The position numbers and the translations under genes are program-made. From Candidatus Nealsoniibacteriota bacterium (GTDB lineage: Bacteria; Patescibacteriota; Minisyncoccia; Minisyncoccales; MHMH01), in NCBI GenBank assembly GCA_030700195.1, contig JAUYKD010000014.1, positions 1 to 9,377 of the forward strand: a DNA stretch of 9,377 nucleotides, given 5' to 3'. Below the pieces are notes generated by a model, which saw nothing but the letters and a program-made list of their open reading frames with translations, made no database searches and had not been told where the DNA came from. This document shows, one piece after another, positions 1 through 5,618 of this stretch (positions are counted from its first letter, which is position 1; every line of letters begins with the position of its first letter).

Positions 1-491
1 GGATTATTATTTAATTTATTAAAATCAATATGATGTTTATGATAACCACTTACTTCTGGATAAATTTCATTTCTAAGATTATAATTATCAGCTAAAATAT
101 GAGTAAAAACCCATCTTTTTTCTTTATTATCATAAACTAATTCGTATCCCTTAATTGTTATCCGTTTACCTAACTGTGAGAACTGACGTTTTAATGGCAT
201 TAAAGAATCTTGAGGAGTAAGATTTTCAGCTTCTCGATAAGATCCGTCTCTTAACATGATTTTATGATTTGGGGTGCAAATTATTTCTTCATCATTATCA
301 AGCACTACTTTAACAACTTCCGTGTTGTTTTTTGTTAATCTCGGGCTCTCAATTAATTCAATACCGATGGTCCCATCTTTTTCAATACTATAACAATAAT
401 TCTTTTTTCCTTTTTTATATTCATGAATTAATTGTCTAAATGATAAATTTCGACCGTCTGTTAAAGCTACTTTAGTATCTCCAGAAAAACA
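1..491 (-). mobile_element. GyrB intein (N-terminal splicing domain plus start of HNH homing endonuclease), partial
   Basis: The insertion follows EGDSAGG in the Toprim motif. It opens with the splicing Cys1 in block A, CFSGDTKVALTDGRNLSF, and continues to a block B with TPNHKIMLRDGSYREAENL (Thr-x-x-His). From memory this closely resembles the Synechocystis GyrB intein at the same site, which begins CFSGDTLVALTDGR and has CTPDHKFMLRDGSY. About 163 intein residues lie in the window. After SLMPLKRQ comes an insert ending in GYHKHHIDFNKLNNNP, which fits the first histidines and Asn region of an HNH endonuclease. So this is probably a full homing intein and not a mini-intein. The C-terminal splicing blocks (His-Asn and the +1 Ser of the extein) lie beyond the left edge and cannot be checked. 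The reading frame is uninterrupted, so splicing is likely needed for working gyrase. Confidence 0.93.
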
Positions 492-1820
492 TCCGCCGGC
501 CGAATCACCCTCTACTATAAACAATTCTGATTCTTCCGGCTTTCTGGAAGAACAATCGGCCAATTTACCAGGTAAAGCAAGCCCTTCTAACGCTCCCTTT
601 CTTAAAACTGTTTGTCGGGCCGCTTTAGCCGCTCTTCTAGCTTTGGCTGTTAATAAACAATTTTCAATGATAGCTCTGGCATCTTGCGGATTCCTTTCTA
701 AAAAATCAGTCAGGCCGTCAGACACTACTGCTTCAACCGCTGCTTTGGCTTCCGGGTTGCCCAACTTAGCTTTGGTTTGGCCCTCAAACTGCGGTTCTCT
801 TAATTTAATAGAAACTACCCCGGTAAATCCGTCTCTAACATCCTCCCCTGTTAAGTTCTCTTCGCTCTCTTTAAGAAAGTTGTTTTTTCTGGCATAGTCG
901 TTCAATGAACGAGTCAAGGCTGATCTGAAGCCGGTGACGTGGGCCCCTCCTTCTCCGGTATTGATGTTATTAGCAAAGCTATCTTCGTAAAATTCTCTGT
1001 CTTTAGTATATTGAAAAGCAGCTTCAACTAAAATATCATCTTTCTCATTAGAAGTGTAAAAAACATTCTGCTGGATAGCCGAAGACCCCCTAACTAAATA
1101 TTTAACATAAGACTGCAATCCTCCTTCAAAATAGAAAGTATATGATTCTGGCGCATGATTCCTACTATCAATCACTATTATTCTAATTCCCCGAGTTAAA
1201 TAAGCCTGCTGGCGCAGATGCTCTAAAATTGCTTTCAAATCAAACTTTATTTCCTTAAAAATTTCCGGGTCAGGCTCAAAGGTAATTATTGTCCCAGTGC
1301 TTTTACAAGAGCCGACTTTTTTAACGTTTGCCTTTGCTTTTCCTTTAACGTATTCTTGTTCATATCTTTCTCCTCCCCGACAAACCTCCGCCTTCATATT
1401 GATTGAAAGAGCGCAAACAACCGAAACTCCGACTCCGTGCAAACCTCCGGAAATCTTATAAGCCTCTCCCCCGAACTTACCTCCCGCATGCAAAGTTGTC
1501 ATCACGGTTTCTAAGGCTGACTTCTTGGTTTGAGGATGCTTATCAACCGGTATTCCTCTCCCATCATCACTAGTCTTCACCTTATTGCCCGGCAAAAGCA
1601 CCACTTCGATATTTTTAGCATAGCCAGCCATACATTCATCCAAAGAGTTATCTATCACTTCCCAAATTAGATGATGCAAACCTTCAGACCCGGTCGAACC
1701 AATATACATACCCGGCCTTTTGCGAACCGGATCCAATCCTTCTAAAACATAAATATCTTTGGCTTCGTACCCGGTTGTTTTCGCTTTCTTTTTTGGTTCG
1801 ATCTCTTTTGTTTTTGGCAT
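1..1820 (-). CDS. gyrB: DNA gyrase subunit B, intein-interrupted, 3' end outside window
   Basis: GyrB is the ATPase subunit of DNA gyrase, which introduces negative supercoils. The minus-strand frame is open from the ATG at 1820 to the left edge, about 606 codons, so the gene is partial. The first 443 residues are GyrB: an N-terminal lysine-rich tail, then the GHKL ATPase with GLDPVRKRPGMYIG, the EVIDNSLDE helix, DDGRGIPVD and the SGGLHGVGVSVV lid, the transducer domain, and the start of the Toprim domain at EGDSAGG (512 to 492). At that point the expected SAKQGRDR continuation is replaced by an intein (separate entry). The start fits the usual distance to the GHKL motifs. No clear Shine-Dalgarno is present, only GGGG two bases before ATG. 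ParE is the alternative; the same Toprim motif occurs there, but the close match to known GyrB inteins at this site favours GyrB. Confidence 0.95.
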   Translation of the reverse strand, partial: MPKTKEIEPKKKAKTTGYEAKDIYVLEGLDPVRKRPGMYIGSTGSEGLHHLIWEVIDNSLDECMAGYAKNIEVVLLPGNKVKTSDDGRGIPVDKHPQTKKSALETVMTTLHAGGKFGGEAYKISGGLHGVGVSVVCALSINMKAEVCRGGERYEQEYVKGKAKANVKKVGSCKSTGTIITFEPDPEIFKEIKFDLKAILEHLRQQAYLTRGIRIIVIDSRNHAPESYTFYFEGGLQSYVKYLVRGSSAIQQNVFYTSNEKDDILVEAAFQYTKDREFYEDSFANNINTGEGGAHVTGFRSALTRSLNDYARKNNFLKESEENLTGEDVRDGFTGVVSIKLREPQFEGQTKAKLGNPEAKAAVEAVVSDGLTDFLERNPQDARAIIENCLLTAKARRAAKAARQTVLRKGALEGLALPGKLADCSSRKPEESELFIVEGDSAGGCFSGDTKVALTDGRNLSFRQLIHEYKKGKKNYCYSIEKDGTIGIELIESPRLTKNNTEVVKVVLDNDEEIICTPNHKIMLRDGSYREAENLTPQDSLMPLKRQFSQLGKRITIKGYELVYDNKEKRWVFTHILADNYNLRNEIYPEVSGYHKHHIDFNKLNNN

Positions 1821-1821
1821 A

Positions 1822-1950
1822 CCCCGTTAGAAGTTTGTTTTATTTAGCATTTAGCTAATTTCAACATAACAATTATTTTTACTTATATCCCATTAGTGCC
1901 TTGCATAAAAATTTTTTAGAAAATTTTTATGGCTAGAACTTCTAACGGGG
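1822..1950. repeat. 129-bp element with 14-bp perfect terminal inverted repeats, abutting the gyrB start
   Basis: CCCCGTTAGAAGTT at 1822-1835 and its exact reverse complement at 1937-1950 bound a stretch that holds a second, inner hairpin (1904-1931). The tetramer CATA flanks both sides (1818-1821 and 1951-1954); on the left it contains the gyrB start codon. In a gyrB transcript crossing the whole element, the 3' arm would lie directly before the AUG and pair with the 5' arm, hiding the initiation region. It could be a regulatory leader structure or a small MITE-like insertion. The flanking 4-bp repeat could be chance. The rest of the element shows no gene. Confidence 0.75.
1904..1931. repeat. 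Inner AT-rich hairpin nested in the gyrB-upstream inverted repeat
   Basis: A perfect 12-bp stem (CATAAAAATTTT at 1904-1915 with its complement at 1920-1931) closes on a TTAG loop. It lies between the two 14-bp arms of the larger inverted repeat, about 85 bases from the gyrB start codon. It has no T-run after it in the minus direction, so it does not look like a simple terminator. Confidence 0.6.
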
Positions 1951-1959
1951 CATATTATT

Positions 1960-1990
1960 AGGGCGATGAAGTTTACCTTCATCTTTTACC
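1960..1990 (-). repeat. Hairpin element downstream of pheS, inverted partner of 3198-3227
   Basis: On the minus strand this reads GGTAAAAGATGAAG, a short loop, then CTTCATCGCCCT. The GATGAAG/CTTCATC stem (1965-1971 with 1977-1983) is 7 bp. The flanking GGTAAA and GCC make the orientation recognisable. A near-identical element sits upstream of pheS on the plus strand, so the two form an inverted pair around the gene. Confidence 0.6.
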
Positions 1991-1992
1991 TC

Positions 1993-2013
1993 GTCCTCTT
2001 TTTTAAAGAGGAC
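1993..2013 (-). terminator. Hairpin just downstream of pheS, possible transcription terminator
   Basis: GTCCTCTTT at 1993-2001 pairs perfectly with AAAGAGGAC at 2005-2013 around a TTT loop, eight bases after the pheS stop codon. The 9-bp stem is well placed to end or protect the pheS transcript, but in the minus direction the following bases are not a clean T-run (GAGGTAAAAG). Termination is therefore uncertain; an mRNA 3'-end stabiliser or a member of the local palindrome family is equally possible. Confidence 0.4.
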
Positions 2014-2021
2014 TTCGGCAT

Positions 2022-3167
2022 TTAACGCAAAATGGCGTTTAAATCTTGCTCTGTTTTATTTCTTATTTCTTCCTGGATTTTATTTATTTCATCATTCTTT
2101 AGGGTTCTTTCCGGAGACCGATAAACAATCCTGAAAGTGTAGCTTTTTTTACCTTGGCCGAACTTTTCTTCATCTTCATAACTGTCGATGAGCTTGACCT
2201 CTTCAATCAGATTCTGGGCAAAGTCTCTGACGATTTCGTAATAATTATTCAAGTTCATGTTTTTATCAATGACAAAAGAAATGTCTCTTGAAATTTCCGG
2301 ATATTTACTCACAGCCTTGTATTTACTGTTTATATTTTTAAACTGGCTGGTAATTCTCGGGTCATTTGACCAAAAAATTCTGATATCCGGAATTCCCATT
2401 TTTATCATCGCCAGCCTGTCAATCCCAAAAGTACCTGCCCAACCATTATAAACTTCGGGGTCTAAGCCAAAGTTTTTCAGACATTGAGTATGTACAAGTC
2501 CAGATCCCGCAACTTCTATCCAATTTTCTCCAACTTTAATTTCTATTTGAGTGGATGGATCCGTAAAAGGAAAAGTATCAACCAAAAACCTAAATTCTAT
2601 ATCTTTTCCAAAAATAATTTTAACTCCGTCGGCCTGAACGTCTTGTAGTTCTTTTAACGTAATGATTCTTTGATCTTTTCGACAAATATATAAAAAATCT
2701 ATTTGATGGAAAGCTGGAAAGTGTTTTTTATCAATTTCGTCTTTCCTAAAAACAATTCCCGGCGACAAAGCGGCAATATGTCCTTCTTTCTTTAATCTTT
2801 CCAAAACATCTTTGTCTCTTAAATAATAAGGCCACATTACAGTCATCTGCGTTCTTAAGATATATGTTTGGTCTAAATAATAAGTATCTGTTTCTCTTCT
2901 ACTTGGGTGGTCTTGGGGAGTATTTAAAAGATCGAAATCATCCTGAACCGAAACTATTCTTGGAATATCAAGCAAATCAAAATCCTTAAATCTTGGCAAT
3001 TCAATTATTTTATCAGTTAAAATTTTCACGGGAGAATTCTTTTTTTTCGTCAGATCCGGAAGGTTTAATAGTCTCTTGATTCTTTCTGCCTTAACGTCGT
3101 TCCTTTTGTTTAGTTCTTCAATTAAAACTCTCTCCTTTTCGTTTTTTATTATAATATTTTTATGCAT
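2022..3167 (-). CDS. pheS: Phenylalanine--tRNA ligase, alpha-type catalytic core fused to FDX-ACB domain (mitochondrial-like layout)
   Basis: This cytosolic class II synthetase charges tRNA-Phe with phenylalanine. The 381-aa product has a short basic N-terminus (residues 1-60), then the catalytic core: DHPSRRETDTYYL (86-98), motif 2 with GIVFRKDEIDKKHFPAFHQ (137-155), the FPFTDPS substrate-pocket segment (199-205) and motif 3 with GTFGIDRLAMI (245-255). Residues about 286-381 form a ferredoxin-fold anticodon-binding (FDX-ACB) domain: SKYPEISRDISFVID, a central LIDSYEDEEKFGQGKKSY, and ERTLKNDEI near the end. In most bacteria that domain is the C-terminus of the beta subunit PheT, and PheS is about 330-350 aa with an N-terminal coiled coil. 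The fused layout, with IPDIRIFW followed by SKYP, is that of the monomeric mitochondrial enzyme. No pheT lies next to it. The ATG at 3167 has no visible Shine-Dalgarno, so the exact start is less certain. Confidence 0.93.
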   Translation of the reverse strand: MHKNIIIKNEKERVLIEELNKRNDVKAERIKRLLNLPDLTKKKNSPVKILTDKIIELPRFKDFDLLDIPRIVSVQDDFDLLNTPQDHPSRRETDTYYLDQTYILRTQMTVMWPYYLRDKDVLERLKKEGHIAALSPGIVFRKDEIDKKHFPAFHQIDFLYICRKDQRIITLKELQDVQADGVKIIFGKDIEFRFLVDTFPFTDPSTQIEIKVGENWIEVAGSGLVHTQCLKNFGLDPEVYNGWAGTFGIDRLAMIKMGIPDIRIFWSNDPRITSQFKNINSKYKAVSKYPEISRDISFVIDKNMNLNNYYEIVRDFAQNLIEEVKLIDSYEDEEKFGQGKKSYTFRIVYRSPERTLKNDEINKIQEEIRNKTEQDLNAILR

Positions 3168-3197
3168 ATACCGAGTTTTTGTTTCAATAAAGGCAAA

Positions 3198-3227
3198 GGT
3201 AAAGATGAAGCAACAGCTTCATCGCCT
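3198..3227 (+). repeat. Hairpin element upstream of pheS, inverted partner of 1960-1990
   Basis: GGTAAAGATGAAGC, loop AACA, then GCTTCATCGCCT. The perfect 8-bp stem is 3204-3211 with 3216-3223. Outside the loop it differs from the reverse complement of the element at 1960-1990 only by an indel of one A, the innermost stem pair and one base near the end. It begins 31 bp from the pheS start codon, in the region that would be the pheS 5' untranslated region. Confidence 0.6.
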
Positions 3228-3289
3228 ATACTCTAATTTTACCCTAATTTTAAGCTAACAGCAAGCGCCGAATCAGCGAAAACTGATGA

Positions 3290-3379
3290 GGTGGAGATGA
3301 ATCTTTAGATTCATCGACTAACGAGCCCCGCGAAGCGGGGCGAAGGTGGAGATGAATCAATCTTTAGATTCATCGACTA
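3290..3379. repeat. Directly repeated hairpin (two copies) separated by a GC-rich palindrome
   Basis: GGTGGAGATGAATC begins copy one (3290-3319) and copy two (3346-3379). Each has a perfect GATGAATC/GATTCATC stem and then continues into CGACTAA. Copy two carries an extra AATC (3359-3362), as expected from slippage. Between them lies GCCCCGC-GAA-GCGGGGC (3325-3341), a 7-bp GC stem with a three-base loop, unlike the AT-rich surroundings. The bases from 3228 to 3289 show no gene and no clear repeat. Confidence 0.8.
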
Positions 3380-3386
3380 AAAACTG

Positions 3387-3556
3387 GCTCAAAGAGGGCG
3401 GTAACGCCCTCTTTTCGACCTTCGCTCCGCCCTAGCGGAGCTTGACGCTCAAAGAAGCTTTGCTTCTTTTCGACCTTCGCTCCGCCCTAGCGGAGCTTGG
3501 TGCTCAAAGAAGCTTTGCTTCTTTTCTACCTTCGCTCCGCCCTAGCGGAGCTTGGT
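3387..3556. repeat. Tandem array of three 55-60 bp double-hairpin units
   Basis: Units at 3387-3446, 3447-3501 and 3502-3556 each start with GCTCAAAGA and hold two hairpins. The second hairpin, GCTCCGC-CCTA-GCGGAGC, is identical in all three. The first is AAAGAAGC-TTT-GCTTCTTT in units two and three, but AAAGAGGGCG-GTAA-CGCCCTCTTT in unit one: the stem sequence has changed on both sides while pairing is kept. Units two and three differ by one base. No protein gene fits here, and the units are not CRISPR-like because spacers are absent. REP-like intergenic palindromes are the nearest known category. Confidence 0.85.
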
Positions 3557-3571
3557 GGATAACTTAACAAT

Positions 3572-3608
3572 AAAAAAGTCGCTGGGACGAAACTCGCCCA
3601 GCAACTTT
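3572..3608 (-). terminator. Intrinsic terminator after the pyrE remnant
   Basis: In the minus direction, AAAGT, one mismatch, GCTGGG and an inner CGA/TCG helix close a stem that ends in ACTTTTTTATTG, giving a six-T tract. It lies 24 bases after the stop codon of the pyrE remnant. Its left arm shares the 15-mer AAAAAGTCGCTGGGA with the argC terminator at 4082-4096. Confidence 0.8.
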
Positions 3609-3632
3609 ATATTTTCCAATTTGCGCTTTATT

Positions 3633-4052
3633 TTATTTCCCTTTACGTTTAAGGAAATCTGCTCCTTTGCCAAAATCAGTTCGCACTGGAACACCGGAAG
3701 CACAATCAGGGCATTCTTCTTCGAAATACATCACCATATCAACATTAAAAATCGCCGTAATTGGAACATTGCCAACCGCTTCTGATTGAACATTTCCACG
3801 ATTACAAAGTACGGCTACTCCAACAACTTCTCCTCCCAGCGCTTTAACTGCCTCAACGGTCCGACGAGCTGAACCGCCGCTGGTCAAAATATCTTCCACA
3901 ACTAAGACTCTCTTGCCAGGAATGAGCTTGTCAAATCCTCTCCTTATCACCATCGAAGTACCCTCTTGTTCGCGGTCTTTCTTTTCGGCATAAATATTCC
4001 GAATACAGCCCCATTCCACAGGCAATAAGGCCGGGAGCTGAATCTTGGCTGG
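3633..4052 (-). pseudogene. pyrE: Orotate phosphoribosyltransferase, 5'-truncated remnant
   Basis: OPRT joins orotate to PRPP in pyrimidine synthesis. The open stretch codes for the C-terminal two thirds: an IYAEKKDRE segment, RRGFDKLIPGKRVLVVEDIL, the PRPP-binding motif VLVVEDILTSGGS, and a tail with CPDCASGVPV. An in-frame stop (4053-4055) sits just ahead of PAKIQLPALLPVEWGC, and no ATG precedes the conserved part; a TTG at 4025 is the first possible start. A complete OPRT is about 180-210 aa, so roughly 60-80 N-terminal residues, including the first orotate-site region, are missing. The space upstream is taken up by the argC terminator, so the missing half is not present in another frame. 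It is most likely a pseudogene; a short expressed phosphoribosyltransferase is less likely. A lone TTGACA (4060-4065) has no matching -10. Confidence 0.75.
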
Positions 4053-4081
4053 TTAATTTTGTCAAATAAATGGATTAAATG

Positions 4082-4120
4082 AAAAAGTCGCTGGGAGAAA
4101 TCTATCCAGCGACTTTTTTT
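4082..4120 (-). terminator. Strong intrinsic terminator of argC
   Basis: A perfect 13-bp stem pairs 4082-4094 with 4106-4118 around an 11-base loop. It includes the AAAAA/TTTTT ends, so either transcription direction leaves a T-run. In the minus direction it starts 32 bases after the argC stop codon. It seals argC off from the pyrE remnant. Confidence 0.9.
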
Positions 4121-4152
4121 ATTAGCTTGTTTAGTTCTTTTTCTTATCCCGC

Positions 4153-5052
4153 CTACAAAAGACCGGTGGTTTCGGGCAGGCCAAGCACGATATTTAGGTT
4201 CTGTATCGCCTGCCATGCTCCACCTTTGCCCAGATTATCAATTACCACGTCTATCTCAACCCATTCTCCTTTTTTATAGCACGCCATGTGGCAAAAATTG
4301 GTTTCAAGGACTTCGTCAATCCTTACTTCTTCCTTAACCCTGACAAACGGCTCATTTTGATAAATTTCTTTGTATATGCCGTTAAGCTCTTCCTTGGTTA
4401 AAGATTTTTTAGTCTTTACCATAATCCTGGCCAAAATACCTCTAGGAAAAGAACCGATCTCTGGAAAGAAAAACAGTTTTCCATTGAATTTCAGCTCTTG
4501 TTTTATAGCAGGAATATGCTGATGCTGTATGCCACTCTTATAGGGAGTTATTCTCTTTGGAATTTTAGCGTCTTTCCCGGCTCCGGTATAACCAGACAGA
4601 GCATTTACTCTTATCAAAGAATCAACTAAACCAAGTCTGATTAAAGGGTTTAACCCTAAAATTATGGCGGTCTCGTAACAGCCGGGCACGCTGATAAGCC
4701 AAGTTTTACCTATCAGGGCTCTGTTTATCTCCGGTAAACCGTAGACGGCATATTTAAGTAAATGAGGATGGGTATGTTCAAAACCATACCATTTTGGATA
4801 CGCCTCCGGGTCTTTTAGTCTATAAGCCCCGCTTAGGTCAAAAACGAACTTTATCGAGCCCGGAAGATACGGAATTTGTTCCATTGCTTCTTTATGTTGT
4901 AAAGCAACTATAACTCCTTCAGCATCTTCTATATTCCCAACTATCTTTTTGCTTGAACTAGTACAGACTATTTCAATATCCTTTCTTCCGACTAATTTTT
5001 TGACCGCTTCTCCGCCTTGAATACCGGTGCTACCAAGTACAGCTATTTTCAT
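4153..5052 (-). CDS. argC: N-acetyl-gamma-glutamyl-phosphate reductase
   Basis: ArgC reduces N-acetylglutamyl phosphate to the semialdehyde with NADPH, the third step of arginine/ornithine synthesis. The 299-aa product has an N-terminal Rossmann nucleotide site (MKIAVLGSTGIQGGEAVKKL), DLSGAYRLKD (72-81), the active-site cysteine in PGCYET (Cys125), SGYTGAGK (153-160), the catalytic-region histidines in HQHIPAI (177-183), FPRGI, and the C-terminal DNLGKGGAWQAIQNLN with LPETTGL. It is shorter than the usual 340-350 aa because the N-terminal domain is reduced, closer to the short type. The ATG at 5052 follows a good ribosome binding site, GAGAGGA (5057-5063). It stands alone, with its own leader and terminator and no other arg gene here. 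Isolated argC genes are unexpected in organisms that usually lack amino-acid synthesis. A related semialdehyde dehydrogenase acting on another substrate (for example a LysY-like role) cannot be excluded. Confidence 0.88.
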   Translation of the reverse strand: MKIAVLGSTGIQGGEAVKKLVGRKDIEIVCTSSSKKIVGNIEDAEGVIVALQHKEAMEQIPYLPGSIKFVFDLSGAYRLKDPEAYPKWYGFEHTHPHLLKYAVYGLPEINRALIGKTWLISVPGCYETAIILGLNPLIRLGLVDSLIRVNALSGYTGAGKDAKIPKRITPYKSGIQHQHIPAIKQELKFNGKLFFFPEIGSFPRGILARIMVKTKKSLTKEELNGIYKEIYQNEPFVRVKEEVRIDEVLETNFCHMACYKKGEWVEIDVVIDNLGKGGAWQAIQNLNIVLGLPETTGLL

Positions 5053-5110
5053 TTTATCCTCTCTTTCAATTTTAAATTTTTTAACGACGCTATCACTAAA
5101 CTAACAACAA

Positions 5111-5192
5111 GCCATAAAAAAAGCAAGCCGACTAAATAATCCGCGGGGAGTAGGAGACGACGTTAGAACCTGTTTTAAGACTACCACTACCC
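5111..5192 (-). promoter_or_regulatory. Structured leader upstream of argC, possible attenuator
   Basis: On the minus strand, GGGTAGTGGTAG (5192-5181) pairs with CTCCTACTCCC (5156-5146) with one bulge, one mismatch and one G-U pair. That G-U would be an A-C mismatch if the plus strand were transcribed, so the fold favours argC-sense RNA. Downstream lies GCTTGCTTTTTTT (T-run at 5115-5121), which could be a termination site, although the hairpin directly before it is weak. I do not recognise it as a T-box: the GGGTGGNACCGCG core is absent. No ligand is proposed. Confidence 0.35.
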
Positions 5193-5231
5193 TTTTCTTT
5201 ATACCGAGTTTATCGCTAGAAAAAAGGAAAT

Positions 5232-5252
5232 AAAAAAAACGCCTGCTTGACG
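5232..5252 (-). terminator. Weak hairpin with eight-T tract after the GIY-YIG gene
   Basis: In the minus direction CGTC-AAGCA-GGCG (5252-5240) is followed by eight T (5239-5232), about 28 bases after the GIY-YIG stop codon. The T-tract is good, but the stem has only four pairs, one of them G-U, so termination is plausible and not certain. Confidence 0.4.
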
Positions 5253-5279
5253 ATTCTTTATCTATTACCCCCTCTATTT

Positions 5280-5513
5280 TTAGATCAGGTGCTTATTTAG
5301 AAAAGCACGGCCGGAACCAGACTTAAGATATCTTTCAAACCGAAATGCTTTATATTTATCGTTAATTGCAAAATAAAAATCTAGTTTTAAAGGCAGTCTA
5401 CCTTCTGTTGCCGGGATAGAGCCACTTTGATGCCTTTTCAACCTACCAACCAAATTATCTGTACAACCAATATAATTACCATCGTTACATTTTAAGCTGT
5501 ATACATAATACAT
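5280..5513 (-). CDS. GIY-YIG single-domain protein (UPF0213/YhbQ-like)
   Basis: This 77-aa product is a minimal GIY-YIG nuclease fold: YYVYSLK (GIY strand), NYIGCT (YIG strand), the arginine in GRLKRH, and a C-terminal FERYLKSGSGRAFLNKH helix with the expected glutamate. Such one-domain proteins are common and often multi-copy in bacteria, especially in compact genomes. Their cellular role is unsettled; structure-specific DNA cleavage or repair is the usual guess. I chose the ATG at 5513 because the fold begins at once after it. An in-frame GTG at 5531 would add six residues. It lies directly after three tRNA genes on the same strand and may be read with them. No homing-site context is visible, so calling it a mobile nuclease would be speculative. 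Confidence 0.85.
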   Translation of the reverse strand: MYYVYSLKCNDGNYIGCTDNLVGRLKRHQSGSIPATEGRLPLKLDFYFAINDKYKAFRFERYLKSGSGRAFLNKHLI

Positions 5514-5561
5514 ACGAAATCTCGCCTTCACGAATCTTCTGACGGGTTTTACCTCGCCGAA

Positions 5562-5579
5562 GCTTCGCTATGGCGAAGC
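5562..5579. repeat. GC-rich palindrome between tRNA-Asp and the GIY-YIG gene
   Basis: GCTTCGC (5562-5568) pairs perfectly with GCGAAGC (5573-5579) around TATG. With the palindrome at 5619-5650 it forms a pair of REP-like hairpins that fill most of the 5532-5648 interval. Confidence 0.65.
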
Positions 5580-5618
5580 GAATCCCACTTTCGCGTGTCT
5601 ACTTGGCGGGCTTTGCCA

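Noticed and set aside
643..897. Plus-strand open frame opposite gyrB
   Set aside because: It is antisense to the conserved transducer region of gyrB and has no recognisable domain.
3387..3556. CRISPR array
   Set aside because: The repeats are directly adjacent with no unique spacers, each unit is made of two hairpins, and no cas gene is in the window.
4037..4065. Promoter for the pyrE remnant based on TTGACA at 4060-4065
   Set aside because: No -10-like hexamer occurs at 16-18 bases spacing; the region there is GC-rich coding sequence.
3947..4216. Minus-strand open frame of 89 codons overlapping argC and pyrE
   Set aside because: It crosses the argC terminator and is in a different frame from both conserved proteins; it does not contain the missing N-terminus of pyrE.
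5141..5192. tRNA-like or T-box element upstream of argC
   Set aside because: CGGGGAGTAG resembles the 5' end of the nearby CAT tRNA, but no matching acceptor or T-arm follows. The T-box core sequence is also absent.
5196..5210. Shared sequence AACTCGGTATA upstream of argC (about 5200) and before the pheS ATG (3169-3178)
   Set aside because: Only about 11 bases long and at different distances from the genes, with no inverted partner, so I could not separate it from chance.
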